Shown piece by piece: positions 1 to 8,406 of a DNA stretch of 24,956 bases (position 1 is the first letter of the stretch; every line of letters starts with the position of its first letter). Below the pieces are notes generated by a model that saw nothing but the letters and a program-made list of their open reading frames with translations, made no database searches and was not told the DNA's origin. The stretch comes from XN24 sp964413755 (GTDB lineage: Bacteria; Pseudomonadota; Gammaproteobacteria; Steroidobacterales; XN24). A program made the position numbers and the translations under genes. The stretch covers positions 1-24,956 of the forward strand of contig CAYPTW010000035.1 in NCBI GenBank assembly GCA_964413755.1, read 5' to 3'.

Positions 1-361
1 TGAAGGTGCCGACGATGGTCACGTCCTTGCCGCCGGAGTCGGTGGGGACGAAGAAACTGTAGTCGACGAAGGTGATGCGGGCGGTGGCCGCGCCGTCGTG
101 GGCGACGAAAAAGCAGCCTTTCTTCTGGCACACCTTGGCGACCTTGGCGGTGGTGTACACCTTCTCACCGGCGTACTCGTCGCTGGCGGCGACGATCTCG
201 CCCAGCGGCACCGGTTCCCCGGTCTCGCCCACGGGTGCGCCGAACACCTCGTAACCTTCGCCGACCGCAACGGGCTCGGACAGGCGGATCACGTTCTCGG
301 CCATCACCGGCGCGGCCGCGGACAGGGCGAGCACCGAAAGCAGGGCGGCAGAAACCTTCAT
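1..361 (-). CDS. DUF4920 domain exported protein (partial, C-terminus beyond window)
   Basis: The reading frame opens with ATG at 361 and runs off the left edge, giving about 120 visible residues. Residues 1-21 form a signal peptide (Lys2, an Ala/Leu-rich core, then VMA before the mature start AENV), so the protein should be exported to the periplasm. Residues 35-120 match the DUF4920 pattern: a glycine-rich first strand, a Cys pair in CQKKGC (Cys78 and Cys83), then the aromatic stretch ARITFVDYSFFVP. The Cys pair could bind metal or form a disulfide, which is inference only. The family has no established biochemical role that I know of. The stop codon lies outside the window. Its promoter should lie in the 94 bases upstream, between it and the next leftward gene, so it may instead be co-transcribed with that gene. 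Confidence 0.8.
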   Translation of the reverse strand, partial: MKVSAALLSVLALSAAAPVMAENVIRLSEPVAVGEGYEVFGAPVGETGEPVPLGEIVAASDEYAGEKVYTTAKVAKVCQKKGCFFVAHDGAATARITFVDYSFFVPTDSGGKDVTIVGTF

Positions 362-455
362 TACGACACCTCTTGGTATTGCTGGATCCGAAGCCGGTTG
401 AGACCGGTCGAGCGGAGTTTGGTTCCGGAGCATATCAAGGCCGCGCGGCCCGATG

Positions 456-908
456 CTACGCGCCCTGGGCGCTGCGTCGACTCGGCGCCAGTGCGGCAAA
501 GGCCAGGCCGCCGAGCAGTCCCGCCAGTGCCAGCGCAGCAATGCCCCAGGCCGAGCGGGTGGCGCCGATGGCGGTGATCGGCAGCATGGCGTTCATCAGC
601 GCGATGGCCACGGCCACCGCGGAGGCGCCCGCCAGCGCGAACAGCCGGCTGCGTTGCCGCGGCCAGCGGCGTGACAGCAGCGCGGCGACCAGGAAGGCAG
701 GGAGGAAGCCGGCCGCCGCGACCAGCCCGAACACGGGCGCGAATCCGGCGAGATCCTGCAGCGTGGTCGCGGCGCGCACCCCGATGCCGGTCGGCGCGCC
801 GAGTGCGGCGATGGCTGCGAGGTTGAACTGGGTCTGGATGATGCTGCCGCTGACGGCCGTGACGGCGGCCGCGACCAGCCATGCGAAGAGCAGGCGCAGG
901 AACTTCAT
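456..908 (-). CDS. Small four-helix integral membrane protein, function unknown
   Basis: A 150-residue protein that starts at ATG 908. An in-frame ATG at 1010 would add 34 polar, arginine-rich residues and consume the divergent promoter region. The 908 start has GAGGAG about 13 bases upstream and opens directly into a membrane helix. Four hydrophobic segments are visible at about 5-22, 53-76, 86-107 and 119-141, with arginines and lysines between them and at the C-terminus. It resembles a family of uncharacterised gammaproteobacterial membrane proteins, but I cannot assign a function. It is divergent from the PQQ-type dehydrogenase gene (103 bases between starts) and lies 94 bases before the DUF4920 gene on the same strand. 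Confidence 0.7.
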   Translation of the reverse strand: MKFLRLLFAWLVAAAVTAVSGSIIQTQFNLAAIAALGAPTGIGVRAATTLQDLAGFAPVFGLVAAAGFLPAFLVAALLSRRWPRQRSRLFALAGASAVAVAIALMNAMLPITAIGATRSAWGIAALALAGLLGGLAFAALAPSRRSAQGA

Positions 909-1011
909 TGGCGTGGACCACTCCTCGGGACGGTGCAGGACGACGCGTGCCGCGCGCGCCGGAGCCTCTGCTATTGTTGCAGCCCCGCCACTTGAAATCA
1001 CGCGTACCAAG

Positions 1012-2115
1012 ATGTCACGAATTTTTTACTGCCTCGCACTGTGCTGCCTCCTGGTTGCTTGCGGCCGGCCGGCTACCGCCGTGGAGTACCGCATCGAGCC
1101 CCTCGCCGAGGGCCTGGAACATCCGTGGTCGATCGCGGTGCTGCCCGACGGCCGCATGCTGGTGACCGAGCGCGCCGGCCGCTTGCGCATCATCCGGGAC
1201 GGACGCCTGCTGGACGAGCCGGTGCGCGGCGTGCCCGAGGCTTTCGTGCGCAGCCAGGCCGGCTTGTTCGAGGTTTTGCTGGATCCGGACTACGCTACCA
1301 ACGGCTGGATCTATCTCTCTCTGGCGCATGGCGACGCGCAGGCAAGCGGGACACGGGTGGTGCGCGGGCGCCTCGATGGCAACGAGTTCACGGACCAGCA
1401 GGTGATATTCGACATCCAGCCGCCGCGCGACACGCCGGTGCATTACGGCGGCCGCATGGCGTTCCTCGGCGACGGCACGCTGGCGATCGGGCTGGGTGAC
1501 GGCTTCGACTACCGCGAGGCCGCGCAGCGGCTCGACAGCCACACCGGCACGATCGTGCGCATCCGCTCCGACGGCAGTGTGCCGGACGACAACCCCTTCG
1601 TCGGCGAGGAAGGCGCCCGGCCCGAGATTTACAGCTACGGCCACCGCAATGTGCAGGGACTGGTGTTCGATCCCGCCGCCGGCAGGCTGTGGGCCCACGA
1701 GCATGGACCCCGGGGTGGCGACGAGGTGAACATCGTAGTTGCGGGCCGGAACTACGGCTGGCCCGTCGCGACCTTCGGCGTCGATTACTCGGGAGCACGC
1801 ATCTCGCCCTACACCTCCCGGCCCGGCATGGAAGACCCGGTGCTGCACTGGACGCCGTCGATCGCGCCCTCCGGCATGGCGCTTTATCGCGGCGCGCAGT
1901 TTCCGGAATGGGACGGCGACCTGCTCGTCACCGCGCTGGTGGCGCGCGAAGTCCGGCGGCTGGAGCTCGAGGGTGACCGCGTGGTGGCGCAGGAGCCGCT
2001 GTTCGCAGAGGTCGGTGAACGACTGCGGGACGTCAAGGTTGCGCCTGACGGCGCGCTCCTGCTCCTGACCGACTCGCCGCGCGGCCGGGTGCTAAGGATT
2101 TCCGCGCTGCGGTGA
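1012..2115 (+). CDS. PQQ-dependent sugar dehydrogenase-like lipoprotein (GSDH family)
   Basis: A 367-residue protein of the glucose/sorbosone dehydrogenase beta-propeller family, related to E. coli YliI (Asd). The frame is open much further upstream, but the ATG at 1012 begins a lipoprotein signal with lipobox LVAC and lipidation Cys17, so the upstream part is not coding. The family signatures are present: HPWSIAVLPDG near residue 37, HYGGRMAF, YSYGHRNVQGL and HEHGPRGGDEVN, which carry the His and Arg residues that bind PQQ and the substrate in this family. It would oxidise aldose sugars in the periplasm and pass electrons to the respiratory chain; the real substrate is not readable. Its last 24 bases overlap the end of the convergent zapG gene. 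Confidence 0.88.
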   Translation: MSRIFYCLALCCLLVACGRPATAVEYRIEPLAEGLEHPWSIAVLPDGRMLVTERAGRLRIIRDGRLLDEPVRGVPEAFVRSQAGLFEVLLDPDYATNGWIYLSLAHGDAQASGTRVVRGRLDGNEFTDQQVIFDIQPPRDTPVHYGGRMAFLGDGTLAIGLGDGFDYREAAQRLDSHTGTIVRIRSDGSVPDDNPFVGEEGARPEIYSYGHRNVQGLVFDPAAGRLWAHEHGPRGGDEVNIVVAGRNYGWPVATFGVDYSGARISPYTSRPGMEDPVLHWTPSIAPSGMALYRGAQFPEWDGDLLVTALVAREVRRLELEGDRVVAQEPLFAEVGERLRDVKVAPDGALLLLTDSPRGRVLRISALR

Positions 2116-2544
2116 CGCTGGCTCGCGCTCTTCCTCGGCGGGCGGCTCTTCCTCGGCGGGCGGCTCTGCTGCGGCCTCTTCGCTAAGCCGAGGCTCAGCT
2201 TCCAGCGGGGCGTCCGCAGCGGCGGCGGGACCGAGGCGGCGTTGCTCCGGCTCCTTGAGCGAGCGCTCGGCGGGTTCGCCCTGGATGGCGCCGAGCTGGC
2301 GCGCGCTCAATGCAAGGTGCTCGTACAGGCTGCGATAGTCGGAGGTGACCTTGTCGAAAAGCTCGGCCGTGCGTGCGAAGTGCGCGCCGACTTCCTCGCG
2401 GTACTCGCCGAGTTCCTTGCGCGCCTGGTCCCGTTCCTGCTCGATTTCGGCCAGCTTCGTCTTGCGGCTCGGCCACGCGCGGCCGATGCCGAAACCGAGT
2501 GCGATGCCGGCCACGATCAGTGCGAGCCATCCGATGGTACTCAT
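2092..2544 (-). CDS. zapG: ZapG/YhcB family inner-membrane protein (DUF1043)
   Basis: A 150-residue protein with one N-terminal membrane helix (about residues 4-20, GWLALIVAGIALGFGIGRAW). A charged coiled-coil follows (about 27-75), then a YRSLYEHLALSARQL segment typical of the YhcB/DUF1043 family, and an acidic, alanine- and proline-rich tail. YhcB (ZapG) links cell division and envelope growth at the inner membrane. The ATG at 2544 was chosen over an upstream ATG at 2598 because GAGGAGAA lies just before it and it opens into the membrane helix. The tail carries a perfect 18-base tandem duplication (PPAEEE twice). The 3' end overlaps the convergent dehydrogenase gene by 24 bases. Confidence 0.85.
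   Translation of the reverse strand: MSTIGWLALIVAGIALGFGIGRAWPSRKTKLAEIEQERDQARKELGEYREEVGAHFARTAELFDKVTSDYRSLYEHLALSARQLGAIQGEPAERSLKEPEQRRLGPAAAADAPLEAEPRLSEEAAAEPPAEEEPPAEEEREPASPQRGNP
2131..2166. repeat. 18-bp perfect tandem duplication in zapG tail
   Basis: Two identical consecutive 18-base units (2131-2148 and 2149-2166) lie inside zapG and encode PPAEEE twice in its acidic C-terminal tail. The repeat keeps the frame, so it should expand or contract by replication slippage without breaking the gene. Confidence 0.9.
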
Positions 2545-2568
2545 TCCCAGTTCTCCTCGTTCGGTCCA

Positions 2569-2609
2569 GTGCGGGCGCCGCGCAGCAGCGGCCCGCACCC
2601 GAAAGTATA
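2569..2609 (-). promoter_or_regulatory. Putative zapG promoter -10 and 5' leader hairpin
   Basis: On the minus strand, TATACT (2609 to 2604) is a good sigma-70 -10 element 60 bases before the zapG ATG. I see no convincing -35. Directly after the expected start of transcription lie perfect 8-base arms GTGCGGGC (2569-2576 on the plus strand) and GCCCGCAC (2591-2598). They would form a hairpin at the 5' end of the mRNA, ending about 9 bases before the Shine-Dalgarno sequence. Confidence 0.4.
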
Positions 2610-2626
2610 GTGTGCCGCGCCGGCCC

Positions 2627-4972
2627 TTATTGCAGGCGGTCGAGCAGCGAGCCCTCGGCGATCGGCCGGCCGAGAGCGAGATGCAGCTCGACGCTGTCGT
2701 TGTCGGCGGCGCCGAGCGTCAGCATCAGGGGTCCGACCGGAGTGCGCGCGCCGAGGGTGAAAGACAGCCCAAAGATGGACTGGTTGCCGCCGCCGTCGAT
2801 CGGGTCGAGGATGCGCAGCGAGTGCAGCCCGAAGCCGCTGTAGAAGAACTGGCCGAACAGCGCCTGGATCTCGGCCACCGGCAGCAGCCAGGTCACTGAT
2901 CCCGCCCAGTAGCCCTCGCTACGCAGCTCGCCGCGCTGCACGGCCGGGAAGCTCCGCGCGCCGCCGATCCTGAAGTCGCGGTAGCTCGGCAGGTCTCCGC
3001 TCAGTGTGTGCCCGGTCCCGCCGTTCAGTTGCAGAACCTGGCCGCGCCAGTTGAGCGTATGGCCGACCACGCCTTCGATTTGCCGGTACGACTGTTCGCC
3101 TCCCAGCCAGCGATTGGCATGCCGGTACTCGAACTGCGCATAGGTGCCGCGCGTGGGCAGGTAGGCGCTGTCACGCGTGTCGTAGAGCCCGCCGACGAGG
3201 AAGCCGTTATCCCGGGTGCGCTCCTCGTCCAGCAGCCCGACCGCACCGGTGTCGAGGTTGAAGTCCGCGGTGCCCATGCGCAAGCCGGCATGGAGACGGC
3301 CGACATTCCCGAAGTTGACCCCGACATCGAGCCCGCCGCCGGCTTGCAGCAGCCGGTAGCTCTCGATGCGGTCACCATCGACAAAGATATCCTCCAGCGA
3401 TCGCCTGGCGCCGATGAGCGCTTCCACGTAGTAGCGCTGCGCCGTGTCCAGCGGCTGGTAGAAAGCGGTGCCCACTTCGGACAACTGGCCGAGCTGGAGC
3501 GTGTTGCGCCACTGTCCGCCGCGGTCGTTGACCCACTCGCGGCGATGGTCGGCGCGCAGCGCGATCAGCGCATCGCCGCCGGCCGACCCGGCAAGGCCGA
3601 GATCGAAGCTCAGGAAATCGGTTCCCCCCCGTTTCTCGGTTGCGTCGATGACCAGGCGCACGCCGTCGTCCTGGCGCGGAACAAGGCGGTAGTCGACGCG
3701 CTCGAAATCGCCGCTGGCGAATATCCTGCTCATGTCGGCTTCGAGCTCGACCGGCGTGACCCGGTCGCCCACGCGCGTCTGCATCCGGGTGGCCAGGTAT
3801 GCGGCCGAAGCATGGCGCAGCGGACGGAATTCGATGGATGCGATCCGGACCGGGCTCACCGTGCGCCCGTTCAGCCGCGCGCGCCACTCGCGGTACTCGG
3901 CTTCCGGCAGGGCATAGCGACGCAGGCTCTCTGCCACGCTGCGGGCGGATGCCTCGCCGAGCGGAATGGTTTCCATGACGCGATCGAAGTCCACTGCGCG
4001 AATGTCGCCGATCGGCACCAAGATCGGTACGTCGTCCGGGCCGAGGGTGGCCAGCTGCGCTTTCTCGTTGGCCTCGGTCACCACGTCGATCGAGCGGCCC
4101 GCGGCGGTGAACAGTGACTGCAGCTCGTCTGCCTCCGGGACGGGCACCTGCACCGCGACCGCGATCACCACGTCGGCACAGAGCTCACGCGCCACGTCCA
4201 CCGGCAAGTTGCGAATCATGCCCCCGTCGGCCAGGACCTCGTCGCCGCGGGCGACGGGTGCGAACAGCCCGGGCACCGCCATGCTGGCGCGCATGGCCTC
4301 GGCAAGGTCGCCTTCCCCCAGCACCACCATGGTGCTGGACTTGAGGTCCGTGGCTACCGCGCGAAAGGGCACCGGCAGGCGGTCGAAATCCCTCGTCCTG
4401 CGGGCGTCGCCGATCAGTTGCCGTATTTCCGCCTCAACCTGCTGCGCGGGGATGAAGCCTCCGCTCCCGTGCAACTCGCCGCCCCAGACGCTGAGTTCGA
4501 TGTTGTTGCTGTAGGTGGTGCCGGAGAGCTTGCGCTGCAACGGCTGTTCGTCACGCCAGCCGGACATCGAAATGGCCGCAGCCCAGTCGATCTCGTCGAG
4601 GCGGTGCTCGATTTCCTCCGCCGGCATGCCGCTGGCAAAGGTTCCGCCGACCAGGGCACCCATGCTGGTGCCGGCCACGCAATCGATCGGCACGCGCAGC
4701 TCGTCCAGCACCTTCAACACGCCGACGTGCGCGCCGCCGCGTGCGCCGCCGCCGCCGAGCACCAGGCCGATGCGCGGACGCTCAGCCGCCGCGCCGGGTA
4801 GCGCCGCCTCGTCCGGTTGAGCCGCTTGCGTTGCTGCGGCAAGCAGGCACGACACCGCAACCGCGATCAGCGCCCGAACCGGCGCTTCCCGGGTCCGGCC
4901 CGGGCACGGCTGGCGGGGGGGTCGTGCGTCCAGCAGCTCAGCCTCCCCCGGCTTCCCAGGCTGCGCGCGCAT
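2627..4972 (-). CDS. Patatin-like phospholipase with POTRA-like and beta-barrel domains (PlpD-type)
   Basis: A 781-codon frame of the bacterial patatin/surface-antigen fusion family (PlpD-like, type Vd autotransporter). The patatin domain is complete: oxyanion motif GGGGARG (73-79), nucleophile motif GTSMG with Ser103, and catalytic Asp249 in DGG. A POTRA-like region follows (about 370-450), then a beta-barrel resembling BamA/D15 to the C-terminus. The expected role is a lipase exported through its own barrel or held at the outer membrane. The start is uncertain. The ATG at 4972 overlaps the upstream peptidase gene by 35 bases and puts about 30 polar residues before the signal peptide (about 33-51). 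No ATG, GTG or TTG lies close to the signal peptide, so a CTG start or a long N-region is possible. It is the last gene of a leftward three-gene unit. Confidence 0.88.
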   Translation of the reverse strand: MRAQPGKPGEAELLDARPPRQPCPGRTREAPVRALIAVAVSCLLAAATQAAQPDEAALPGAAAERPRIGLVLGGGGARGGAHVGVLKVLDELRVPIDCVAGTSMGALVGGTFASGMPAEEIEHRLDEIDWAAAISMSGWRDEQPLQRKLSGTTYSNNIELSVWGGELHGSGGFIPAQQVEAEIRQLIGDARRTRDFDRLPVPFRAVATDLKSSTMVVLGEGDLAEAMRASMAVPGLFAPVARGDEVLADGGMIRNLPVDVARELCADVVIAVAVQVPVPEADELQSLFTAAGRSIDVVTEANEKAQLATLGPDDVPILVPIGDIRAVDFDRVMETIPLGEASARSVAESLRRYALPEAEYREWRARLNGRTVSPVRIASIEFRPLRHASAAYLATRMQTRVGDRVTPVELEADMSRIFASGDFERVDYRLVPRQDDGVRLVIDATEKRGGTDFLSFDLGLAGSAGGDALIALRADHRREWVNDRGGQWRNTLQLGQLSEVGTAFYQPLDTAQRYYVEALIGARRSLEDIFVDGDRIESYRLLQAGGGLDVGVNFGNVGRLHAGLRMGTADFNLDTGAVGLLDEERTRDNGFLVGGLYDTRDSAYLPTRGTYAQFEYRHANRWLGGEQSYRQIEGVVGHTLNWRGQVLQLNGGTGHTLSGDLPSYRDFRIGGARSFPAVQRGELRSEGYWAGSVTWLLPVAEIQALFGQFFYSGFGLHSLRILDPIDGGGNQSIFGLSFTLGARTPVGPLMLTLGAADNDSVELHLALGRPIAEGSLLDRLQ

Positions 4973-6986
4973 CCACCGGGTACGCCGGAGGCGTGCCGCC
5001 GTCGCCCTGGAGGTAGTGGTCCATCCACCGCATCAGGCGCAGCGTGTAATCCCAGCGGCTGGCGGCACGCTGGTTGCCGTGGCCTTCGCCGGGATACAGC
5101 ACCAGGCGCACCGGCGCTTTGCCCAGCAGCTTGAGGTAGCGATACAGGATCATGCTCTGGCTGCGATCCACGCGCGGGTCGGCCTCCCCGTGCAGGATCA
5201 GGGTCGGCGTGCGGCTGTTGGTGGCATGGAAGATCGGGCTGGCTTGCCGGTACAGCGACCAGTTTTCCCACGGCCACGTCTGGTAGTGCACGTGGTAGAG
5301 CTCGGTGGGGATGTCGCTGGTGCCGAGCATGCTGATCTTGTCGCTGAGGCCGACGAACATCACCGAGGCCGCGAAGCGTTCGCTGTAGCGGGTGGCGCCC
5401 CACGCCGAGGCATAGCCGCCGTAGGAGCCGCCCGTGATGCCGACGCGGTCGGGGTCCACCAGGCCGATGGCAACGAGGTGGTCCACGCCGTCGACCAGGT
5501 CGTCGAACTCCTCCGCGGCGGGGCGGCCGTGGTTGAGCTTGGTGAAGGCGACCCCGCGACCGGTGCTGGCGCGGTAGTTGGGATAGAACACGGCATAGCC
5601 ACGGGCCGCTGCCGCCTGGCCCGGCTGCGAATAGGCGCTGAGCCAGCCGTTGCTGTAATGCGCCTCGGGCCCGCCATGCACCGCGAGGATCAAGGGCACG
5701 CGCGCGTCGCCCGCGCGCTGCAACGGATGGATCAGCAGGCCTTCGAGTTCCAGCCCGTCGCGTGCCCGGTAGCGCACCACCTCCTGGCGCGCCAGCGTCA
5801 CTTCCTCCAGCCACGGATTGGACACCGTCAGGCGCTGCGGCGCGCGGCGCCCGGCCATGCGGAAGACCTCGCGCGGATGCGCCGGGGTGTGCGCGCTCAG
5901 CGCCACGGTCGCGCCGTCGGCTGACACGCTCAGGCCGTCCCAGATGGGGCCGTCCTCGGCCAGGGTGCGATCACCGCGCCCGTCCAGGCCGATCTCGCCG
6001 AGGCGCGCCTCGACGCCCTCGTAGCTGATGTACAGCAGCCGGTCGGCGTCCCGCCAGCCCAGGTGCCAGACGTGGCCTTCGAGGCCCGGCAGGAGATCGC
6101 GCGGCGTCCCGCCGTCGCGGCCGACCACCGCCAGCCTGCCCTCGCGCGGATCGTTCAGGTCGGCGGCCATCACCAGGCCGAGATGCCGTCCGTCCGGCGC
6201 CCAGGCCATGCGCCCCACCTTGCCCGGCGTTTCGACCACGCCGAGGGTCGCCCCGGTTTCCGCCGCGACGAAGAAGATGCGCGTGCGCATCAGCACGTCA
6301 TCGACCAGTTCACGCGGGCTCAGCTTCACGGCCAGGCGGTCGCCGGCGGGGCTCCAGCGCACCTCCTGCGCCGAGCCCTCGAGTTCGAGGACGCGTATTT
6401 CGCCGGCTCCGTCCAGCGGGGCGATGTGCAGCAGGTAAGGCCGCACGTCCTCTTCGTACACGCGCTGCGTGAAGCCGTGCTTGCGCGCTTCCTCGAGCTC
6501 TTCAGGCGCCTTCGCGCGCGCGATGAAGGCGACGCGGCTGCCATCCGGCGACAGGCTGTAACCCTTGATGTCCGTGGCGTGCGTCAGCAGCTGCCGCGCC
6601 TCGCCGCCACTGGTGTCGATGCCGTACAGGCGGCGCGTCTCGTCAGCGCCGCGCTTGGCGAGGAAAGTCACCGTGGTGCCGTCCGGCGTCCAGGCGAGCG
6701 CTGCGACATTGACCTGGCCGACGACATAGCCACGGCTCTCGCCGCGGGCGTCGGTGACATGCAGTTCGCTCCAGGCGGGGCCGTCCTCTTCATCGAACAG
6801 CCGGCGCGGGACGACACGCGTGTAGGCCACCAGTCCACCGTCCGGAGCGGCAGCGACTTCGCCCACCTGGCGCAGCTCATGCAGCTGGCGCAGGTCGAGG
6901 CCGGCGCCGGCAGCCGCGCCGGGGTGCAGCAGGAAACAGGCGAACAGGCTCGCCAGGGACAGGATGCGTATCTTGCCGTAGCGCAT
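4938..6986 (-). CDS. S9 family serine peptidase (prolyl oligopeptidase/DPP type)
   Basis: A 682-residue exported peptidase. The start at ATG 6986 has GGAGGGTG about 11 bases upstream and opens into a signal peptide (residues 1-28, ending near AAAGA); an upstream in-frame ATG at 7148 lies inside the previous gene. Residues 30-420 contain repeated beta-propeller blades (WTPDG, LSPDG, WSPAG, WAPDG). The C-terminal alpha/beta-hydrolase domain carries GGSYGG with nucleophile Ser521, the acid in HGEADP (Asp603) and His636 in GEGHGN; HGGPEAHY lies earlier and matches the oxyanion region. It should cleave short peptides in the periplasm or outside the cell; the residue preference is not predictable. 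It starts 25 bases after the DUF4397 gene and overlaps the patatin gene, so the three are probably one transcript. Confidence 0.92.
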   Translation of the reverse strand: MRYGKIRILSLASLFACFLLHPGAAAGAGLDLRQLHELRQVGEVAAAPDGGLVAYTRVVPRRLFDEEDGPAWSELHVTDARGESRGYVVGQVNVAALAWTPDGTTVTFLAKRGADETRRLYGIDTSGGEARQLLTHATDIKGYSLSPDGSRVAFIARAKAPEELEEARKHGFTQRVYEEDVRPYLLHIAPLDGAGEIRVLELEGSAQEVRWSPAGDRLAVKLSPRELVDDVLMRTRIFFVAAETGATLGVVETPGKVGRMAWAPDGRHLGLVMAADLNDPREGRLAVVGRDGGTPRDLLPGLEGHVWHLGWRDADRLLYISYEGVEARLGEIGLDGRGDRTLAEDGPIWDGLSVSADGATVALSAHTPAHPREVFRMAGRRAPQRLTVSNPWLEEVTLARQEVVRYRARDGLELEGLLIHPLQRAGDARVPLILAVHGGPEAHYSNGWLSAYSQPGQAAAARGYAVFYPNYRASTGRGVAFTKLNHGRPAAEEFDDLVDGVDHLVAIGLVDPDRVGITGGSYGGYASAWGATRYSERFAASVMFVGLSDKISMLGTSDIPTELYHVHYQTWPWENWSLYRQASPIFHATNSRTPTLILHGEADPRVDRSQSMILYRYLKLLGKAPVRLVLYPGEGHGNQRAASRWDYTLRLMRWMDHYLQGDGGTPPAYPVDARAAWEAGGG

Positions 6987-7011
6987 TTTCGTCAGCACCC
7001 TCCGGTGCGGG

Positions 7012-8406
7012 CTAGGGAATCGTTTCGTCGAATATCTGCAGGGTTTCCGGCTCGCCCTCCACCGCCGCGGGGAACAGCGCCAGCGTGAAGACGTCGCCGC
7101 CCTCGAGTGGCAGGGATAGCGGGCCGAGCAATACCGGGTCCTCGTCATTGGCCGGATCGTCCACCGGCCGGGTGGTCAGGGTGATGAAATACTCGCCCGG
7201 GGTCACGGTGAGCTGCGGCGAGAACAGGCCGGGAGACTGGTTGAAGAAGACGCGGTTCTCCAATGAGGGCGGCTCTTCCTCGCTGGTGGTGAGGTACACC
7301 GAAACCAGGTCGCCCGCGGCAGCGAGATGCGCGAAGCGGAAGCGCGCCTCGGTGATCACGCTGCGCGAATTCACTGTTTCCAGGACGAAGGCGCCGCCGG
7401 ATTCGGCATCGATCAGCGCCGCCACGTACTCCGCGCCGCGCACGCTGGTGAGCGCAGCGGTCGCCAGCGGTTCTTCCGGTGCCTCGGCGGCGCGGAACGC
7501 CAGGGCGATGGAACCTTCGGGGACGGGCACGAGCGCGGAACGCGCGCCGAACGGCAGGTCGTCGACCAGGACCTCGACGGGATCGGTGAGCGCTTCCAGG
7601 TCGACCAGGCCGACGCCTGCGGCGGCATGGATGGCGCGGGTCAGGGCCGGGGTATCGGCGTCGAACAGGCTGCGTGAACTGCGCCCGGAATTGGCCAGCA
7701 GGAAGACCGGCGATGGACCCGCGGCCACGCTCGGCGTAATCGCGAACAGCCATTCCGCGCCCGGCCCGGTGGTGTCCTCGACCGCGGCGAACTCGATTTC
7801 CCCGCTGTCCATCACCACGTCCAGCGTGCCCGACTGCGTGAGGCGAATCCGGATGGGGCCGAACGGGGCCTCGAGCGAGTCCGAATGGCCGAGAGGCTGC
7901 ACCGTGGCGACCGGCGCGGTGGCGGTCAGCTCGACTTCGGGCGTGGTGACGTAAACGTCGAGGGCGCCCAGCTCCGGGCTGGCGTGCACGAACTGGAAGT
8001 ACAGCCGGTCGAGCGGGCGCGCCCGGCGCGGCTGGAGCACGATGATGGGCTGGATGTTGTCGAAGGTGCCGGCGAGCACGACCGTCGAGATCGAGTCGAT
8101 GGCCACCGGCACCTCCAGCGCGAGCAACTGGTCGCCAAAGCTGTTGTCCGGGGTGACATAGTCGAGCGTCAGCACCGTGGAGGTCCCGTTCTCCTCCAGC
8201 AGGGACTGGATCCTCTCCTGCGTCGAGGTGCCGAACAGCATCCTCTCGAGAAACACGTAGTTCTCGAAGCGCGCGCGCAGGACCGGCGCGTCGGGCACGG
8301 CGTGCATGGTGCGCAGCCAGGTGTAGTCCGGTCCGTTCCCCCCGCTGCAGGCGGGAAGGGCGGCGAGCAGGATGGCGGCGGTGAGCCCGACGAGGATTTT
8401 GCGCAT
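7012..8406 (-). CDS. DUF4397 domain lipoprotein
   Basis: A 464-residue protein starting at ATG 8406, with GGAG 8 bases upstream. A 57-codon in-frame extension upstream has arginine/proline-rich composition and occupies the divergent promoter region. The first 21 residues are a lipoprotein signal with lipobox LPAC before the mature Cys. The rest is beta-rich and resembles DUF4397: FQFVHASPELGALDVYV in the first half and FRFAHLAAAGDLVSVYL in the second are the typical starts of such domains, so there seem to be two copies. DUF4397 proteins are surface or periplasmic proteins of unknown role. It is the first gene of a leftward unit with the S9 peptidase and patatin protein, and divergent from nqrA. 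Confidence 0.85.
   Translation of the reverse strand: MRKILVGLTAAILLAALPACSGGNGPDYTWLRTMHAVPDAPVLRARFENYVFLERMLFGTSTQERIQSLLEENGTSTVLTLDYVTPDNSFGDQLLALEVPVAIDSISTVVLAGTFDNIQPIIVLQPRRARPLDRLYFQFVHASPELGALDVYVTTPEVELTATAPVATVQPLGHSDSLEAPFGPIRIRLTQSGTLDVVMDSGEIEFAAVEDTTGPGAEWLFAITPSVAAGPSPVFLLANSGRSSRSLFDADTPALTRAIHAAAGVGLVDLEALTDPVEVLVDDLPFGARSALVPVPEGSIALAFRAAEAPEEPLATAALTSVRGAEYVAALIDAESGGAFVLETVNSRSVITEARFRFAHLAAAGDLVSVYLTTSEEEPPSLENRVFFNQSPGLFSPQLTVTPGEYFITLTTRPVDDPANDEDPVLLGPLSLPLEGGDVFTLALFPAAVEGEPETLQIFDETIP

Noticed and set aside
394..407. CCGGT-N4-ACCGG hairpin downstream of the membrane protein gene as a terminator
   Set aside because: The stem is only 5 bases and there is no T-run.
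235..1011. A 259-codon N-terminal extension of the PQQ-type dehydrogenase frame
   Set aside because: It is arginine/alanine-rich and covers the opposite-strand membrane protein gene. The internal ATG begins a clear lipoprotein signal.
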